NCBI RefSeq assembly: GCF_021739025.1
Contig: NZ_JAKKOT010000004.1
Location: 186,001 to 250,000 of the forward strand
Length of the DNA: 64,000 nucleotides
Source of the DNA: Gordonia liuliyuniae
Lineage (GTDB): Bacteria; Actinomycetota; Actinomycetes; Mycobacteriales; Mycobacteriaceae
Reading direction: 5' to 3'
The first letter of the stretch is position 1; every line of letters starts with the position of its first letter. Position numbers and translations under genes: made by a program. Below are positions 36,688 to 45,114 of this stretch, in pieces. The notes below the pieces were generated by a model. The model saw nothing but the letters and a program-made list of their open reading frames with translations, was not told the DNA's origin and did no database searches.

Positions 36688-36797
36688 AGTGGTCCAGCAT
36701 GGCAGCCATCGCGGCGACGAGCGCGCCGTTGTCGAAGATCTCGGTGCCCGTCGAACCGATCAGCGTCATAATGTTCAGATAGCGGTAGGTCGTGCGG

Positions 36798-37979
36798 TCA
36801 GCGATACGCGCCCTGTCCGGTGACCGCCTGCCCGATGATCAGCTGGTGCACTTCGCTCGTCCCCTCGTAGGTGAGGACCGATTCGAGGTTGTTGGCGTGG
36901 CGCATGATCGGGAAGTCCAGGGTGATGCCGGCTGCGCCGAAGACGGTCCGGCACTCCCGTGCGATCGCGATCGACTCCCGCACGTTGTTGAGCTTGCCGA
37001 GGCTGATCTGTTCGTGCCGGAGAGTCCCGGCGTCCTTCATCGCACCCAGATGGGCGGCCAGCAGCATGCCCTTGCCGAGTTCGAGGGTCATGTCGGCGAT
37101 CTTGGTCTGCGTGATCTGGAACGACGTGAGCGGACGGTCGAAGATCTCACGGTCGTTCGCGTAGCCGATCGTCGCGTCGAGGCAGTCGCGGGCGGCGCCG
37201 ATCGAACCCCACACGATCCCGTACCGCGCCTCGTTCAGACACGACAACGGCCCACGCAGTCCGTCCGCTTCCGGCAGCATCGCCGAGGCGGGCAGGCGCA
37301 CGTTGTCGAGAACGAGTTCGCTGGTCACGGACGCACGCAAGGACATCTTGTGCTTGATAGGCGGTGCCGCGAATCCCGGGGTGTCGGTCGGCACGACGAA
37401 CCCGCGGACGCCCCGTCCGCTGCCGGTCTCGTCCGTCTGCGCCCATACGACGGCGACATCGGACACCGAGCCGTTGGTGATCCACATCTTGTTGCCGTTC
37501 AAGATCCAGTCGTCGCCGTCGCGACGCGCACGTGTGCGCATCCCGGCGGGATTCGACCCGTGATCGGGTTCGGTCAAGCCGAAGCAGCCGATCGCCTCGC
37601 CTGCCGCCATGCGCGGCAGCCACTCCTGCTTCTGCGCCTCGCTCCCCCACTTCCAGATCGCGAACATCGCGAGCGAGCCCTGCACCGACACGAGCGAACG
37701 CAGACCCGAGTCGCCTGCCTCCAACTCCAGGCAGGCCAGTCCGTAGGCCGTGGCGGTCGTGCCCGCGCAGTCGTACCCGTCCAGATGCATCCCGAGGACA
37801 CCGAGGGCGCCGAGTTCGAGAGCGAGCTCTCGGGCCGGGATCTCACCGGCCTCGTACCAGTCGGCGATGTGGGGTCGCACGGAACGGTCGACGTACTGGC
37901 GAACCGTGTCGCGTATGGCGATCTCCTCGTCGGAGAACAGGTGGTCGACGGAGAACAGTTCGAGCGGGGTGGTGACCAT
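36798..37979 (-). CDS. gcdH: Glutaryl-CoA dehydrogenase-like acyl-CoA dehydrogenase
   Basis: 393 residues from ATG 37979 behind AAAGGA. Acyl-CoA dehydrogenase fold: GCFGLTEPDHGSNPAGMRT, KMWITNGSVSD, and catalytic glutamate in TYEGTSEVHQLIIGQAVTG. LRSLVSVQGSLAMFAI keeps the arginine-bearing block seen in glutaryl-CoA dehydrogenases, which oxidise and decarboxylate glutaryl-CoA to crotonyl-CoA. It closes the cyclohexanecarboxylate operon, where ring cleavage and beta-oxidation would yield glutaryl-CoA via pimeloyl-CoA. A short-chain substrate other than glutaryl-CoA is not excluded. Confidence 0.85.
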   Translation of the reverse strand: MVTTPLELFSVDHLFSDEEIAIRDTVRQYVDRSVRPHIADWYEAGEIPARELALELGALGVLGMHLDGYDCAGTTATAYGLACLELEAGDSGLRSLVSVQGSLAMFAIWKWGSEAQKQEWLPRMAAGEAIGCFGLTEPDHGSNPAGMRTRARRDGDDWILNGNKMWITNGSVSDVAVVWAQTDETGSGRGVRGFVVPTDTPGFAAPPIKHKMSLRASVTSELVLDNVRLPASAMLPEADGLRGPLSCLNEARYGIVWGSIGAARDCLDATIGYANDREIFDRPLTSFQITQTKIADMTLELGKGMLLAAHLGAMKDAGTLRHEQISLGKLNNVRESIAIARECRTVFGAAGITLDFPIMRHANNLESVLTYEGTSEVHQLIIGQAVTGQGAYR

Positions 37980-38029
37980 GGGAATCCTTTGCCGTGTGTG
38001 GTCAGACGAATGCAGAGACGCGCCGGCGC

Positions 38030-38332
38030 TCAGCGACCCGTCCATTCGGGAGCGCGTTTGCCCAGGAACGCAGCGGCGCCCTCGGCTTTGTCCGCAGTCG
38101 TGTACTGCAACGACTGCGCGAGCCGTTGGGTGCCGCCCGCGGCGAACGCCTTGTCGCCCGCGCCCGTGAAGACGACGCCGCCGATCGTGTCGTCGCCGCG
38201 GATCTGGTCGAGGACGGCCGCGAGGTCGGTCTGGACCTGCGCGTTGATGGCGTTACGGACGTCCGGCCGGTTCAGCGTCACGGTCGCGACTCCGTCGGTC
38301 GCGTCGACTGTGACGGTCTCGTAGTCGGTCAC
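38030..38332 (-). CDS. Internally collapsed crotonase, 100 residues
   Basis: GTG start overlaps the aliA stop (GTGA). Residues 1 to about 67 are the normal crotonase N-terminus (VTLNRPDVRNAINAQ, VVFTGAGDKAFAAG). The chain then jumps to GTQRL, the mid-protein GAGGTQRL motif, and straight to the C-terminal helix (AEGAAAFLGKRAPEW). About 155 residues of the usual 260, including the second oxyanion segment and catalytic glutamates, are missing, so it cannot be an active hydratase. The frame is open with two clean in-frame junctions. It may be a decayed badK or badI homologue, or an assembly collapse. Confidence 0.75.
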   Translation of the reverse strand: MTDYETVTVDATDGVATVTLNRPDVRNAINAQVQTDLAAVLDQIRGDDTIGGVVFTGAGDKAFAAGGTQRLAQSLQYTTADKAEGAAAFLGKRAPEWTGR

Positions 38333-39942
38333 TCGACAAACTGCTTGCGGAGTGCGAACTTCTGGATCTTGCCGCTCGCGGTGGTGGGTAGCGTCTCGAG
38401 CACCTCGAGGCGCTCGGGCCAGTAGTGTTTGGCCAGGCCCTTCGACTTCAAGTAGGCGGTCATCTCCTCGAACGCGAATCCGTCGGCGACGAACTCGTCC
38501 TTGAGGACGACGCACGCACATGCCCGTTCCTGCAGGCGTGGATCCGGGACGCCGACGACGGCGACCTTCGCGATCTTCGGATGTTCGTAGAAGACGTTCT
38601 CGACGAAGGCGACCGGGATGTTCTCGCCGCCGCGGATGATCACGTCCTTGGTGCGCCCGGCGATCTTCAGGTAGCCGTCGCCGTCGATGGATCCGAGATC
38701 GCCGGTGTCGAACCAACTTCCGTCGAATTCCTCCAAGGTTTTGGCGATCCGGTGAAGGTAGCCGACGAACAGCGACGGTCCGCGGACTTGGAGCCGGCCT
38801 TCGACGTCCGGGAGCGTCGGCGCTCCGTCGAGGTCGACGGTCCGGATCTCCATCCCCGGCCACGGATAGCCGTCGGTGTTGATCACCTTGTCGTCGGGGT
38901 CATCGGGGATGCCGAGGGTGACCAGTGCGTTCTCGGTCTGCCCCCACCCGCCGAGCACCACCAGGCTCGGCAGTTTCGCTCTGGCCGTTGCGACGACCGC
39001 GCGCGGGATCGGCGCCCCCATGCAACAGAACAGTCGCAGGCTGGAGACGTCGTGTGTGGCAAGACCTTTGGCATCGATCAGGTCGTGCAGGAACGGTGTC
39101 GCCGCGGACGTGTACGTGATCGAATGCTCGGCGACCAGTGCGCAGAACTTCTCCGCGTCCCAGACGTCCTGCAGGACGCACGTCGCGCCGTTCTGCACGT
39201 TCAGCCGTGCGCCGTAGAGAAAGCCGGTCAGGTGAGCAAGGGTCGACGCGATGTGGAACACGTCGTCGGAGGTGATCGACAGACGGTCCGGAAGCGGGAG
39301 GTTCGCGGCGGTCAGCGTGTTGTGGGTGTGCATCACGCCCTTCGGCTCGCCCGTGGTGCCCGACGTGAAGATCAACAGCGACACCTCGTTCGCGTCCGGC
39401 CGAAGCGCGGCCAGCTCGCGACGATCCCGTCGCTCCTCCCACGGGGTCGCCATGAACTCGTCGTAACTGTCGCCGACGACCAGCGTGTGTTCGACCGTCG
39501 GAAGGCGATCCGCCATGTCCGCATACATCTGCGGGTAGTCGAAACCACGGAACGACGTCGGGATCACCAGCACCTTAGACTCGGCGAGCGCGATCATGAA
39601 GCCCACTTCGCGTTCGCGGTAGATCGGAATCAGCGGGTTGCTCACCGCACCGATGCGGCTGGCCGCGTAGTGCACGACCACCCATTCGATCCAGTTCGGG
39701 AGTTGGAACGACACCACGTCGCCGGGAGCGACGCCGAGCTCGAGCAAGCCGAGCGCACAACGGTCGACCTCGTCGCGCAGGTCCGCGTAGGTGATGGCGC
39801 GGTGGGCGTCGACGAACGCGATTGTGTCGGGGGCGGCATCGGCGACCTCGTCGAGCCAGTCGGTGATGACGCGCCCCCGCCAGAAGCCGTCGCCGGTGTG
39901 CTGGTCGATCAGGTCCGCGGTCAGAATCGTCTCGAAAGACAT
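38329..39942 (-). CDS. aliA: Cyclohexanecarboxylate-CoA ligase-like AMP-forming synthetase
   Basis: 537 residues. Adenylation motifs: LIFTSGTTGEPKGVMHTH, GGWGQTEN, SWFDTGDLGSIDGDGY, and ASGKIQKF with the C-terminal lysine. The N-terminus SFETILTADLIDQHTGDGFW and NWIEWVVVHYAASRIGAVSNP look like AliA-type ligases. It activates the ring carboxylate to its CoA thioester, the entry step for AliB. Twelve bases separate it from badH upstream, and its stop overlaps the collapsed crotonase. Confidence 0.82.
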   Translation of the reverse strand: MSFETILTADLIDQHTGDGFWRGRVITDWLDEVADAAPDTIAFVDAHRAITYADLRDEVDRCALGLLELGVAPGDVVSFQLPNWIEWVVVHYAASRIGAVSNPLIPIYREREVGFMIALAESKVLVIPTSFRGFDYPQMYADMADRLPTVEHTLVVGDSYDEFMATPWEERRDRRELAALRPDANEVSLLIFTSGTTGEPKGVMHTHNTLTAANLPLPDRLSITSDDVFHIASTLAHLTGFLYGARLNVQNGATCVLQDVWDAEKFCALVAEHSITYTSAATPFLHDLIDAKGLATHDVSSLRLFCCMGAPIPRAVVATARAKLPSLVVLGGWGQTENALVTLGIPDDPDDKVINTDGYPWPGMEIRTVDLDGAPTLPDVEGRLQVRGPSLFVGYLHRIAKTLEEFDGSWFDTGDLGSIDGDGYLKIAGRTKDVIIRGGENIPVAFVENVFYEHPKIAKVAVVGVPDPRLQERACACVVLKDEFVADGFAFEEMTAYLKSKGLAKHYWPERLEVLETLPTTASGKIQKFALRKQFVE

Positions 39943-39954
39943 GAGGTTCTCATC

Positions 39955-40695
39955 TCAACTCATGGACAGGCCGCCGCTGACGCTGACGGTCTGGCCGGTG
40001 ATGAACGACGCCTCGTCGGAGGCGAGGAACGCGACGGTGTTCGCGAGGTCTTCGGGCTGGCCGAGACGTCGCAGCGGGATGGCCTTCTGTAGAGCGGCAC
40101 GCAGCTTCTCGCCGCCCATCGAAGCGAACAGCGCGGTGTCCGTCGGGCCGGGGCAGACGCAGTTGACGTTGACCTGCGCGCGGGCCATTTCGCGGGCGGT
40201 CGACTTGGTGAACGCGATCACCCCGCCCTTGGCTGCCGAGTAGACGGCTTCGCCGGAGGAGCCGACCCGGCCCGCGTCCGACCCGAGGTTGACCACGTGT
40301 CCGGAGCCCTGCGCGGCCATCATCGGCAGGACCCTCCGGGACGTGTTGAGCACGCCGAACAGGTTGATGTCGATGATCCGCTCCCATGTCGCCGGTTCGG
40401 ACTCGATGAACGGCTCGGCCTTGTCCCAGCCCGCGTTGTTGACCAGGATGTCGATGCGGCCGAAGCGGTCGACGGCAGTGTCGACCGCGGCGTTCACCGA
40501 CTCGCGGCTGGTCACGTCGACGGGTAGGCCGATGCTGTCGCCGCCCAGCGACGCCGCGGTCGCTTCTGCGGTCTCGGCGTTGACATCGGTGACGACGACG
40601 GTGGCGCCTTCGGCGGCTAGTTTCGCGGCGATGGCGGCGCCGATGCCTTGGCCTGCGCCGGTCACGAAGGCGATCTTGTCTGCGAGCTTGCTCAT
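39955..40695 (-). CDS. badH: 2-hydroxycyclohexanecarboxyl-CoA dehydrogenase (SDR)
   Basis: 246 residues from ATG 40695 behind AAAGGA. Classical SDR: TGAGQGIGAAIA, NNAGWDKAEPFIES, and YSAAKGG with the catalytic Tyr-x3-Lys. VNLGSDAGRVGSSGEAVYSA resembles BadH of Rhodopseudomonas closely as I recall it. It oxidises 2-hydroxy- to 2-ketocyclohexanecarboxyl-CoA with NAD. Second gene of the operon after the AliB-like dehydrogenase. Confidence 0.85.
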   Translation of the reverse strand: MSKLADKIAFVTGAGQGIGAAIAAKLAAEGATVVVTDVNAETAEATAASLGGDSIGLPVDVTSRESVNAAVDTAVDRFGRIDILVNNAGWDKAEPFIESEPATWERIIDINLFGVLNTSRRVLPMMAAQGSGHVVNLGSDAGRVGSSGEAVYSAAKGGVIAFTKSTAREMARAQVNVNCVCPGPTDTALFASMGGEKLRAALQKAIPLRRLGQPEDLANTVAFLASDEASFITGQTVSVSGGLSMS

Positions 40696-40721
40696 GGTGG
40701 ATGTCCTTTGCGGTGAGCGGT

Positions 40722-41867
40722 TTACGGGGCTGCGGTCCGGCCGAGGAGGCTGCGAGAGATGACGAGTTTGGAGACCTGTGCCGTTCCGTCGCCGATCTCG
40801 AGGCCGATCACGTCGCGCAGACGCTGGCCGACCTTGTGCTCGGTGGAGTACCCGACGTGGCCGAGGGTGAGGAGGCACTGGTGGATCACGTCCACTGCGA
40901 GCTTCGGCGCCCAGAACTTGGCCATGGCGGCTTCCGCGGAGTGCTCGATCGCATTGTCCTTGCGCCACAGTGCCTCATAGCAGACATGACGTGCGCCGGT
41001 GATGTAGGTGGCGTGCTCGGCGAGTGGGAAGGAGACGCCCTGGAACTTGCCGATCGGCTGTCCGAACGCCTCGCGGTCCTGCGCCCAGACGACGGCCTCG
41101 TCGAGCGACTGCTGCGCAGCCCCGAGGCAGAGCAGTCCGATGATGGCGCGCGAGTAGTCGAAGCCCTGCATCACCGAGACGAAGCCGCCGCCCTCGTCGC
41201 CGATCAGGTCGGCCGAGGTGACGGGCACGTCGTCGAAGTGGACCGATGCCCGGCCGATGGCTCGACTGCCCAGATCGTCGAACGGCGACCGGGTGATTCG
41301 CTCGTCGTGCAGGTCGACCCAGAACGCGCTCACCCCGCGGGCGCCCGGACCGCCGGTCCGGGCCAGGACGACCCCGCGGTCGGACGCCATGCCGAGCGTG
41401 ATCGACGTCTTCTCCCCGGAGAGGAGCCACCCGTCGTCGGTCGGTGTCGCCTTCAGCGACAGCGCCGCAGCATCCGTGCCGTGATCCGGCTCGGTGATCA
41501 TGATGCACGGGACCGTCTCCCCCGAGGCGATGCCGGGAAGCCATGCGGACTTCTGTTCGTCGGTGCAGTTGCGGACCAGGACGTCGCTGATCAACGCCGT
41601 GTTGATGATGAGATAGCCTGCGTTGAAGTCGGCTCGGCCGACCTCCTCCGCGGCGATGCCCGCGATGACGGCGGTCGCGTCCTGGCCGCCGTACTCCTCG
41701 GGGATGCGAAGCCCGGTCAGCCCCATATCGGCCATGTCGGTGGCCTGCTGTCGTCGGAACCGCGCGGTCTGGTCGTCGGCCTGATAGTGCGGGGCGAGGA
41801 CCTTCTGCGCCCACCGCGCCATCTCCGTGCGGAAGGCCCGTTGGTCGTCGTCGAATCCGTAGTGCAC
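40722..41867 (-). CDS. aliB: Cyclohexanecarboxyl-CoA dehydrogenase-like acyl-CoA dehydrogenase
   Basis: 381 residues from GTG 41867: GAGGAG lies six bases before it but abuts the ATG at 41873, which is the alternative. Acyl-CoA dehydrogenase fold: PCIMITEPDHGTDAAALSL, LSGEKTSITLGMASD, and the DYSRAIIGLLCLGAAQQS block. The final segment has IGDGTAQVSKLVI in place of the usual catalytic-glutamate block, so the base may differ. First full gene of the operon, preceded by a small Asn-His-Cys leader ORF and two TetR sites. Confidence 0.82.
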   Translation of the reverse strand: MHYGFDDDQRAFRTEMARWAQKVLAPHYQADDQTARFRRQQATDMADMGLTGLRIPEEYGGQDATAVIAGIAAEEVGRADFNAGYLIINTALISDVLVRNCTDEQKSAWLPGIASGETVPCIMITEPDHGTDAAALSLKATPTDDGWLLSGEKTSITLGMASDRGVVLARTGGPGARGVSAFWVDLHDERITRSPFDDLGSRAIGRASVHFDDVPVTSADLIGDEGGGFVSVMQGFDYSRAIIGLLCLGAAQQSLDEAVVWAQDREAFGQPIGKFQGVSFPLAEHATYITGARHVCYEALWRKDNAIEHSAEAAMAKFWAPKLAVDVIHQCLLTLGHVGYSTEHKVGQRLRDVIGLEIGDGTAQVSKLVISRSLLGRTAAP

Positions 41868-41891
41868 GTGCATCTCCTCTGTTCTTGGCTT

Positions 41892-41978
41892 CTAGCGCAC
41901 GTGCAGGACGTGACGGCCGCCGCAGTGATTCCCAGTGCAGTGATTCCCAGTGCAGTGATTGCCAGTGCAGTGATTCAT
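41892..41978 (-). CDS. Putative 28-residue Cys/His-repeat leader peptide
   Basis: ATG 41978 with CAGGAG six bases upstream; TAG at 41892, 24 bases before the AliB-like start. The product is Met, then NHC[TG]G four times (fourth variant NHCGG), then RHVLHVR. The 15-base unit repeats in frame with the codons. Cys and His could bind metal or act as ribosome-sensing codons in an attenuator; mycobacteria have Cys-rich leader peptides sensing cysteine. It may equally be an accidental ORF in a tandem repeat. Confidence 0.45.
   Translation of the reverse strand: MNHCTGNHCTGNHCTGNHCGGRHVLHVR
41922..41975. repeat. Tandem repeat, 15-base unit, about four copies
   Basis: Units of the form CAGTGATTCCCAGTG, with one G variant, fill the leader ORF upstream of the AliB-like gene. 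They are in frame with the minus-strand ORF. Confidence 0.85.
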
Positions 41979-42019
41979 GGCGTACTCCTGATCGATGTCG
42001 GGGGTGAGAGCGCCGATTA

Positions 42020-42060
42020 GAATGAATATCGATTCACTAATGATGAATCTATGTTCATTC
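42020..42060. promoter_or_regulatory. Tandem TetR operator sites B1 and B2, 21 bp apart
   Basis: B1 TGAAT-ATCG-ATTCA (42023-42036) and B2 TGAAT-CTAT-GTTCA (42044-42057) start exactly 21 bases apart, upstream of the catabolic operon. GAATGAA flanks B1 and TTCATTC flanks B2. Confidence 0.7.
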
Positions 42061-42127
42061 CGACGGAGTGTCAAGGGTCACGCCCCATCTGTGCCGCAGC
42101 GAGGGAGTCACGCACCCTCGGCTAGAA

Positions 42128-42158
42128 TGAACGCAGATTCATTCCCGCAGATTCATCC
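42128..42158. promoter_or_regulatory. TetR operator site C with half-site repeat
   Basis: TGAAC-GCAG-ATTCA (42128-42141) within GAATGAA-N6-TTCATTC, followed by a direct half-site repeat CGCAGATTCATCC (42146-42158). It is 29 bases before the TetR gene, suggesting autoregulation. Confidence 0.65.
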
Positions 42159-42169
42159 CAGGAGGCGTC

Positions 42170-42835
42170 ATGTCCGCGGATCCACAACGTGCGTCAGTCA
42201 GTGACGCGGTGCGAGTGGTCAGCGCGTCGATGCGATCACGACAGATTCTCGACGCGGCGGCCCGGCTGATGGAGCGCACCGGGTCCGAGGCCGTCTCGAT
42301 GCAGGCACTCGCCACCGAGGCCGGAGTCAGCGTCGGATTGATCTACCGCTACTTCGGTGGAAAGGACGACGTCCTCCTTGCCGTGATCGTCGAGGTCCTC
42401 GACGCGTTCCGGACCAGCGTGCCGCAGGCTGTCGACGCCGCGGGAGACGATCCCGTGCGACGTCTCGCCGCCGCGTTCACCGCGTACTGCCACGTGATCG
42501 CGCGATACCGCCACGCGGCCGTGTTGACCTATCGCGAGTCGAACGCGTTGTCCGCCGAGGGCCGCGAGACCATCAAGACGCTCGAGGTCGAGACGAGCCA
42601 GCCGCTGCGTACGGCGGTCCGCGACGGGGTCGACGCCGGGGTGCTCTCGACGCCCAACGCCGACCTCGTCGCCTACGACCTGCTGCTCCTCGCGCACGCG
42701 TGGGCGCTCAAGCACTGGTACTTCGAGCAGACCATGACGTTGGACGAATACGTCGAGGCACAGTTGGCACTGATGCTCCAGGCGCTGATTCGACCAGACC
42801 TGCGCGCCGAGTACTCGGACCTGCTCGACCGCTGA
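42170..42835 (+). CDS. TetR-family regulator of the catabolic operon
   Basis: 221 residues, ATG 42170 behind AGGAGG. N-terminal helix-turn-helix: SMQALATEAGVSVGLIYRYFGGKDDVL, then an all-helical ligand domain. Divergent from the aliB-badH-aliA-gcdH operon. The palindromes at 42128, 42023/42044 and 33243 all fit TGAAY-N4-RTTCA, similar to the TGAATGA-type box of Bacillus FadR, so it likely senses an acyl-CoA intermediate and represses the pathway. The ligand is inferred. Confidence 0.9.
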   Translation: MSADPQRASVSDAVRVVSASMRSRQILDAAARLMERTGSEAVSMQALATEAGVSVGLIYRYFGGKDDVLLAVIVEVLDAFRTSVPQAVDAAGDDPVRRLAAAFTAYCHVIARYRHAAVLTYRESNALSAEGRETIKTLEVETSQPLRTAVRDGVDAGVLSTPNADLVAYDLLLLAHAWALKHWYFEQTMTLDEYVEAQLALMLQALIRPDLRAEYSDLLDR

Positions 42836-42839
42836 CCCG

Positions 42840-43709
42840 TCAGGCGGCGTCCAGCAGCGCCGAGATGCGCGTGGCCGCTTCCGTGAGCGCCAGCCCGAAC
42901 TCGGCGCGCTCGCGTGGATGCACGGCCGATCGCAGAACTCCGAGCTGCAACTCGTAGTCTGCCTCTCCGTGGTGGAAGACCGGCGCCGCCAGATAGCTCA
43001 CCGGCAACGCCTCGTCCGCTGCGAGATCGTCGGAGAGGTAGGCGCGCGACGTCAGGCCAGCGAGCTGTCGGGTTGCTGTACGGCGAACCGCCGGGTCGAT
43101 GAGCATCGGCCCGACAGCGCTCAACAGATCAGCCAGGGACTCGACGAGCGAGGCATCGGACGACATGGGCCGGTACGCCGCATAACCGAGTTCGCGAACA
43201 CTGTCGAGAACCGCTCGCGCCCGGTCGCCGTTGTCCGGACGGTCGCCCTGCCACCTGAGCTGATCGGCAGGCGCCCGCCACGCCATGACAGCGGCCACCG
43301 CGGGATACGACACCGTCAATGTCTGCCCGAGCCCCAGGCCGGGGACCGGGCGGATCGGCGAGTGGACCTTCGCCACCACCGTCATCCGGTCGTCGACGAG
43401 TCGACTCACCGTCACACCGCACGACGTGGCCGCCACCAGATCGTCGAGTATCGAGATGATGTCCGGCGTCATCGCCGTACCGGCTCCGCCGTCTCCTCCG
43501 AGGGCTGCGACGCCGACGCCCAATCGGTACGCGCGCGAGGTGTCTCGCTCGACCCATCCAGCCGCATCCAGTTCGGCCAGGATCGCCGACATCGTCGGGC
43601 GCGCCACCCCGACAGCATCGGCGATCTGGGCGATCGTGCACGGGGTCTGGGCGCTCGCGAGATGCTCGAGCGTGTCGACCACGCGACGGGTCGGGGGTGA
43701 ACCGGGCAC
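42840..43709 (-). CDS. IclR-family regulator
   Basis: 289 residues from a GTG (43709). N-terminal winged helix: [33 protein letters not shown]-terminal effector domain: [17 protein letters not shown] and [10 protein letters not shown]. IclR proteins sense small organic acids and control catabolic genes. Divergent from the SDR at 43811, with inverted repeats in between, and four bases from the convergent TetR gene. Confidence 0.85.
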   Translation of the reverse strand: MPGSPPTRRVVDTLEHLASAQTPCTIAQIADAVGVARPTMSAILAELDAAGWVERDTSRAYRLGVGVAALGGDGGAGTAMTPDIISILDDLVAATSCGVTVSRLVDDRMTVVAKVHSPIRPVPGLGLGQTLTVSYPAVAAVMAWRAPADQLRWQGDRPDNGDRARAVLDSVRELGYAAYRPMSSDASLVESLADLLSAVGPMLIDPAVRRTATRQLAGLTSRAYLSDDLAADEALPVSYLAAPVFHHGEADYELQLGVLRSAVHPRERAEFGLALTEAATRISALLDAA

Positions 43710-43752
43710 GTGTGGGTCCGCCTCTCTTGTCTGGGCTGAGCGACACAGTTAC

Positions 43753-43796
43753 GGTGTGTCGGATATTCACACCATATGAATCGACTATTCGAATAG
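43753..43796. promoter_or_regulatory. Candidate IclR operators
   Basis: GGTGTG (43753-43758) and CACACC (43768-43773) form an inverted repeat, and CTATTCGAATAG (43785-43796) is a perfect 12-base palindrome. Both lie between the divergent IclR and SDR genes. Confidence 0.45.
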
Positions 43797-43810
43797 CAAG
43801 GGAGTCTCGG

Positions 43811-44593
43811 TTGCTCGACACATTCAAGTTGGACGGACAAGTTGCCATCGTGACGGGTGCGGGCCGTGGGCTGGGTGCCGCGATCGCTGTCGGACTCGCG
43901 CAGGCAGGCGCCGATGTGGTGATCTCGGCGCGCACCGAGGCCGACCTGTCCGAGGTCGCCGACCAGGTGGCCGGAGCCGGCCGCCGTGCGGTGCCGGTGC
44001 CGTTGGATTTCGCCACCGACGAACCCGGACAGCTCGTCGACCACGCAGTGGAGAACTTCGGCAGAGTCGACATCGTCGTCAACAACGTCGGCGGTGCGAT
44101 GCCCACGCCCTTCCTCAACACCCGGGTGAAAGACCTCGAGCGTGCGTTCTCGTTCAACGTCGGCACCGCGCATGGACTCTCGCTCGCAGCGGTCCCGGTC
44201 ATGTTGGAGAACGACGGCGGTTCGATCATCAACATCACGTCGTCGATGGGCCGCCTGGCGGGCCGAGCGTTCCTCGCATACGGGACGGCGAAGGCCGCGC
44301 TCGCCCACTACACGCGGCTGGCCGCCGAAGACCTCGCACCGAAGATCCGCGTCAACGCGATCGCACCCGGCGCCATCCTTACCTCGTCACTGAGCTATGT
44401 CGCCGAGAACGACGAGATGCGTGGCGAACTCGAGTCGAACACCCCGCTCCGGCGAATCGGCGATCCGGGCGACATCGCAGCAACCGCCGTCTACCTGGCG
44501 AGCCCCGCCGCCGCGTACGTGACCGGCAAGATCATCGAGGTGGACGGCGGCCTCGAGGCGCCGAACCTCGTACTCCCGATCCCCGATCTGTGA
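43811..44593 (+). CDS. Short-chain dehydrogenase/reductase
   Basis: 260 residues from a TTG at 43811 (AAGGGAG six bases upstream); [23 protein letters not shown] is a complete SDR N-terminus. [22 protein letters not shown] (catalytic Tyr-x3-Lys) and the C-terminal [11 protein letters not shown] follow. NAD(P)-dependent alcohol or ketone oxidoreductase; substrate unknown. First gene of a block with a SnoaL-like protein (28-base gap) and bluB, controlled by the divergent IclR. Confidence 0.88.
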   Translation: MLDTFKLDGQVAIVTGAGRGLGAAIAVGLAQAGADVVISARTEADLSEVADQVAGAGRRAVPVPLDFATDEPGQLVDHAVENFGRVDIVVNNVGGAMPTPFLNTRVKDLERAFSFNVGTAHGLSLAAVPVMLENDGGSIINITSSMGRLAGRAFLAYGTAKAALAHYTRLAAEDLAPKIRVNAIAPGAILTSSLSYVAENDEMRGELESNTPLRRIGDPGDIAATAVYLASPAAAYVTGKIIEVDGGLEAPNLVLPIPDL

Positions 44594-44621
44594 CCCGCCC
44601 GACTAGCGCAAGGATCGCCCG

Positions 44622-45089
44622 ATGACTCTGCTCGAGACCGTTCGCGAGATCGAACATCTGAAGTACCGCTACCTGCGTGCAGTCGACACGAAGGACTGGG
44701 ACGGATTGTCGGCGACGCTGACCGAGGACGTCCACACCGATTACGGGACCAAGATGGGCGGCCAGGAGCTGTCGTTCACCGACCGGAAGTCGGTGATCGA
44801 GTATTTGAGCCGGGCGATGAGCGGTTCGATCCTCACCGAACACCGCGTCGATCATCCGATCATCAATGTCGACGGTGAAACCGCCACCGGCAGTTGGTAT
44901 CTGCAGGATCGCGTCATGGTGCCCGAGTTCGACACGCTCATCATCGGAGCGGCGTTCTATGCGGACGAGTACCGGTTGACGCAGGACGGCTGGCGGATCA
45001 GCCGAACCGGCTACGAGCGGACGTTCGAAGCGGTCGGCAGTCTCTCGGCGGGCGGTTGGCAGGTCCATCCCGGCCCGGCGCTCACCTGA
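44622..45089 (+). CDS. SnoaL-like/NTF2-fold protein
   Basis: 155 residues, ATG 44622 behind AAGGAT. LLETVREIEHLKYRYLRAVDTKDWD and the RISRTGYERTFE ending are typical of SnoaL-like polyketide-cyclase or small dehydratase/isomerase proteins with an NTF2 fold. Many act on steroid- or ring-type substrates, which would suit the surrounding SDR. Substrate unknown. Cotranscribed with the SDR. Confidence 0.82.
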   Translation: MTLLETVREIEHLKYRYLRAVDTKDWDGLSATLTEDVHTDYGTKMGGQELSFTDRKSVIEYLSRAMSGSILTEHRVDHPIINVDGETATGSWYLQDRVMVPEFDTLIIGAAFYADEYRLTQDGWRISRTGYERTFEAVGSLSAGGWQVHPGPALT

Positions 45090-45114
45090 CGACGCGCCCG
45101 AGTACGTTCGGGTC

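Noticed and set aside
36659..36769. 36-residue minus-strand ORF between gcdH and the UvrA-like gene
   Set aside because: It reads smoothly (IGSTGTEIFDNGALVAAM) but has no ribosome binding site, overlaps the UvrA-like start and matches nothing I know; too weak to call.
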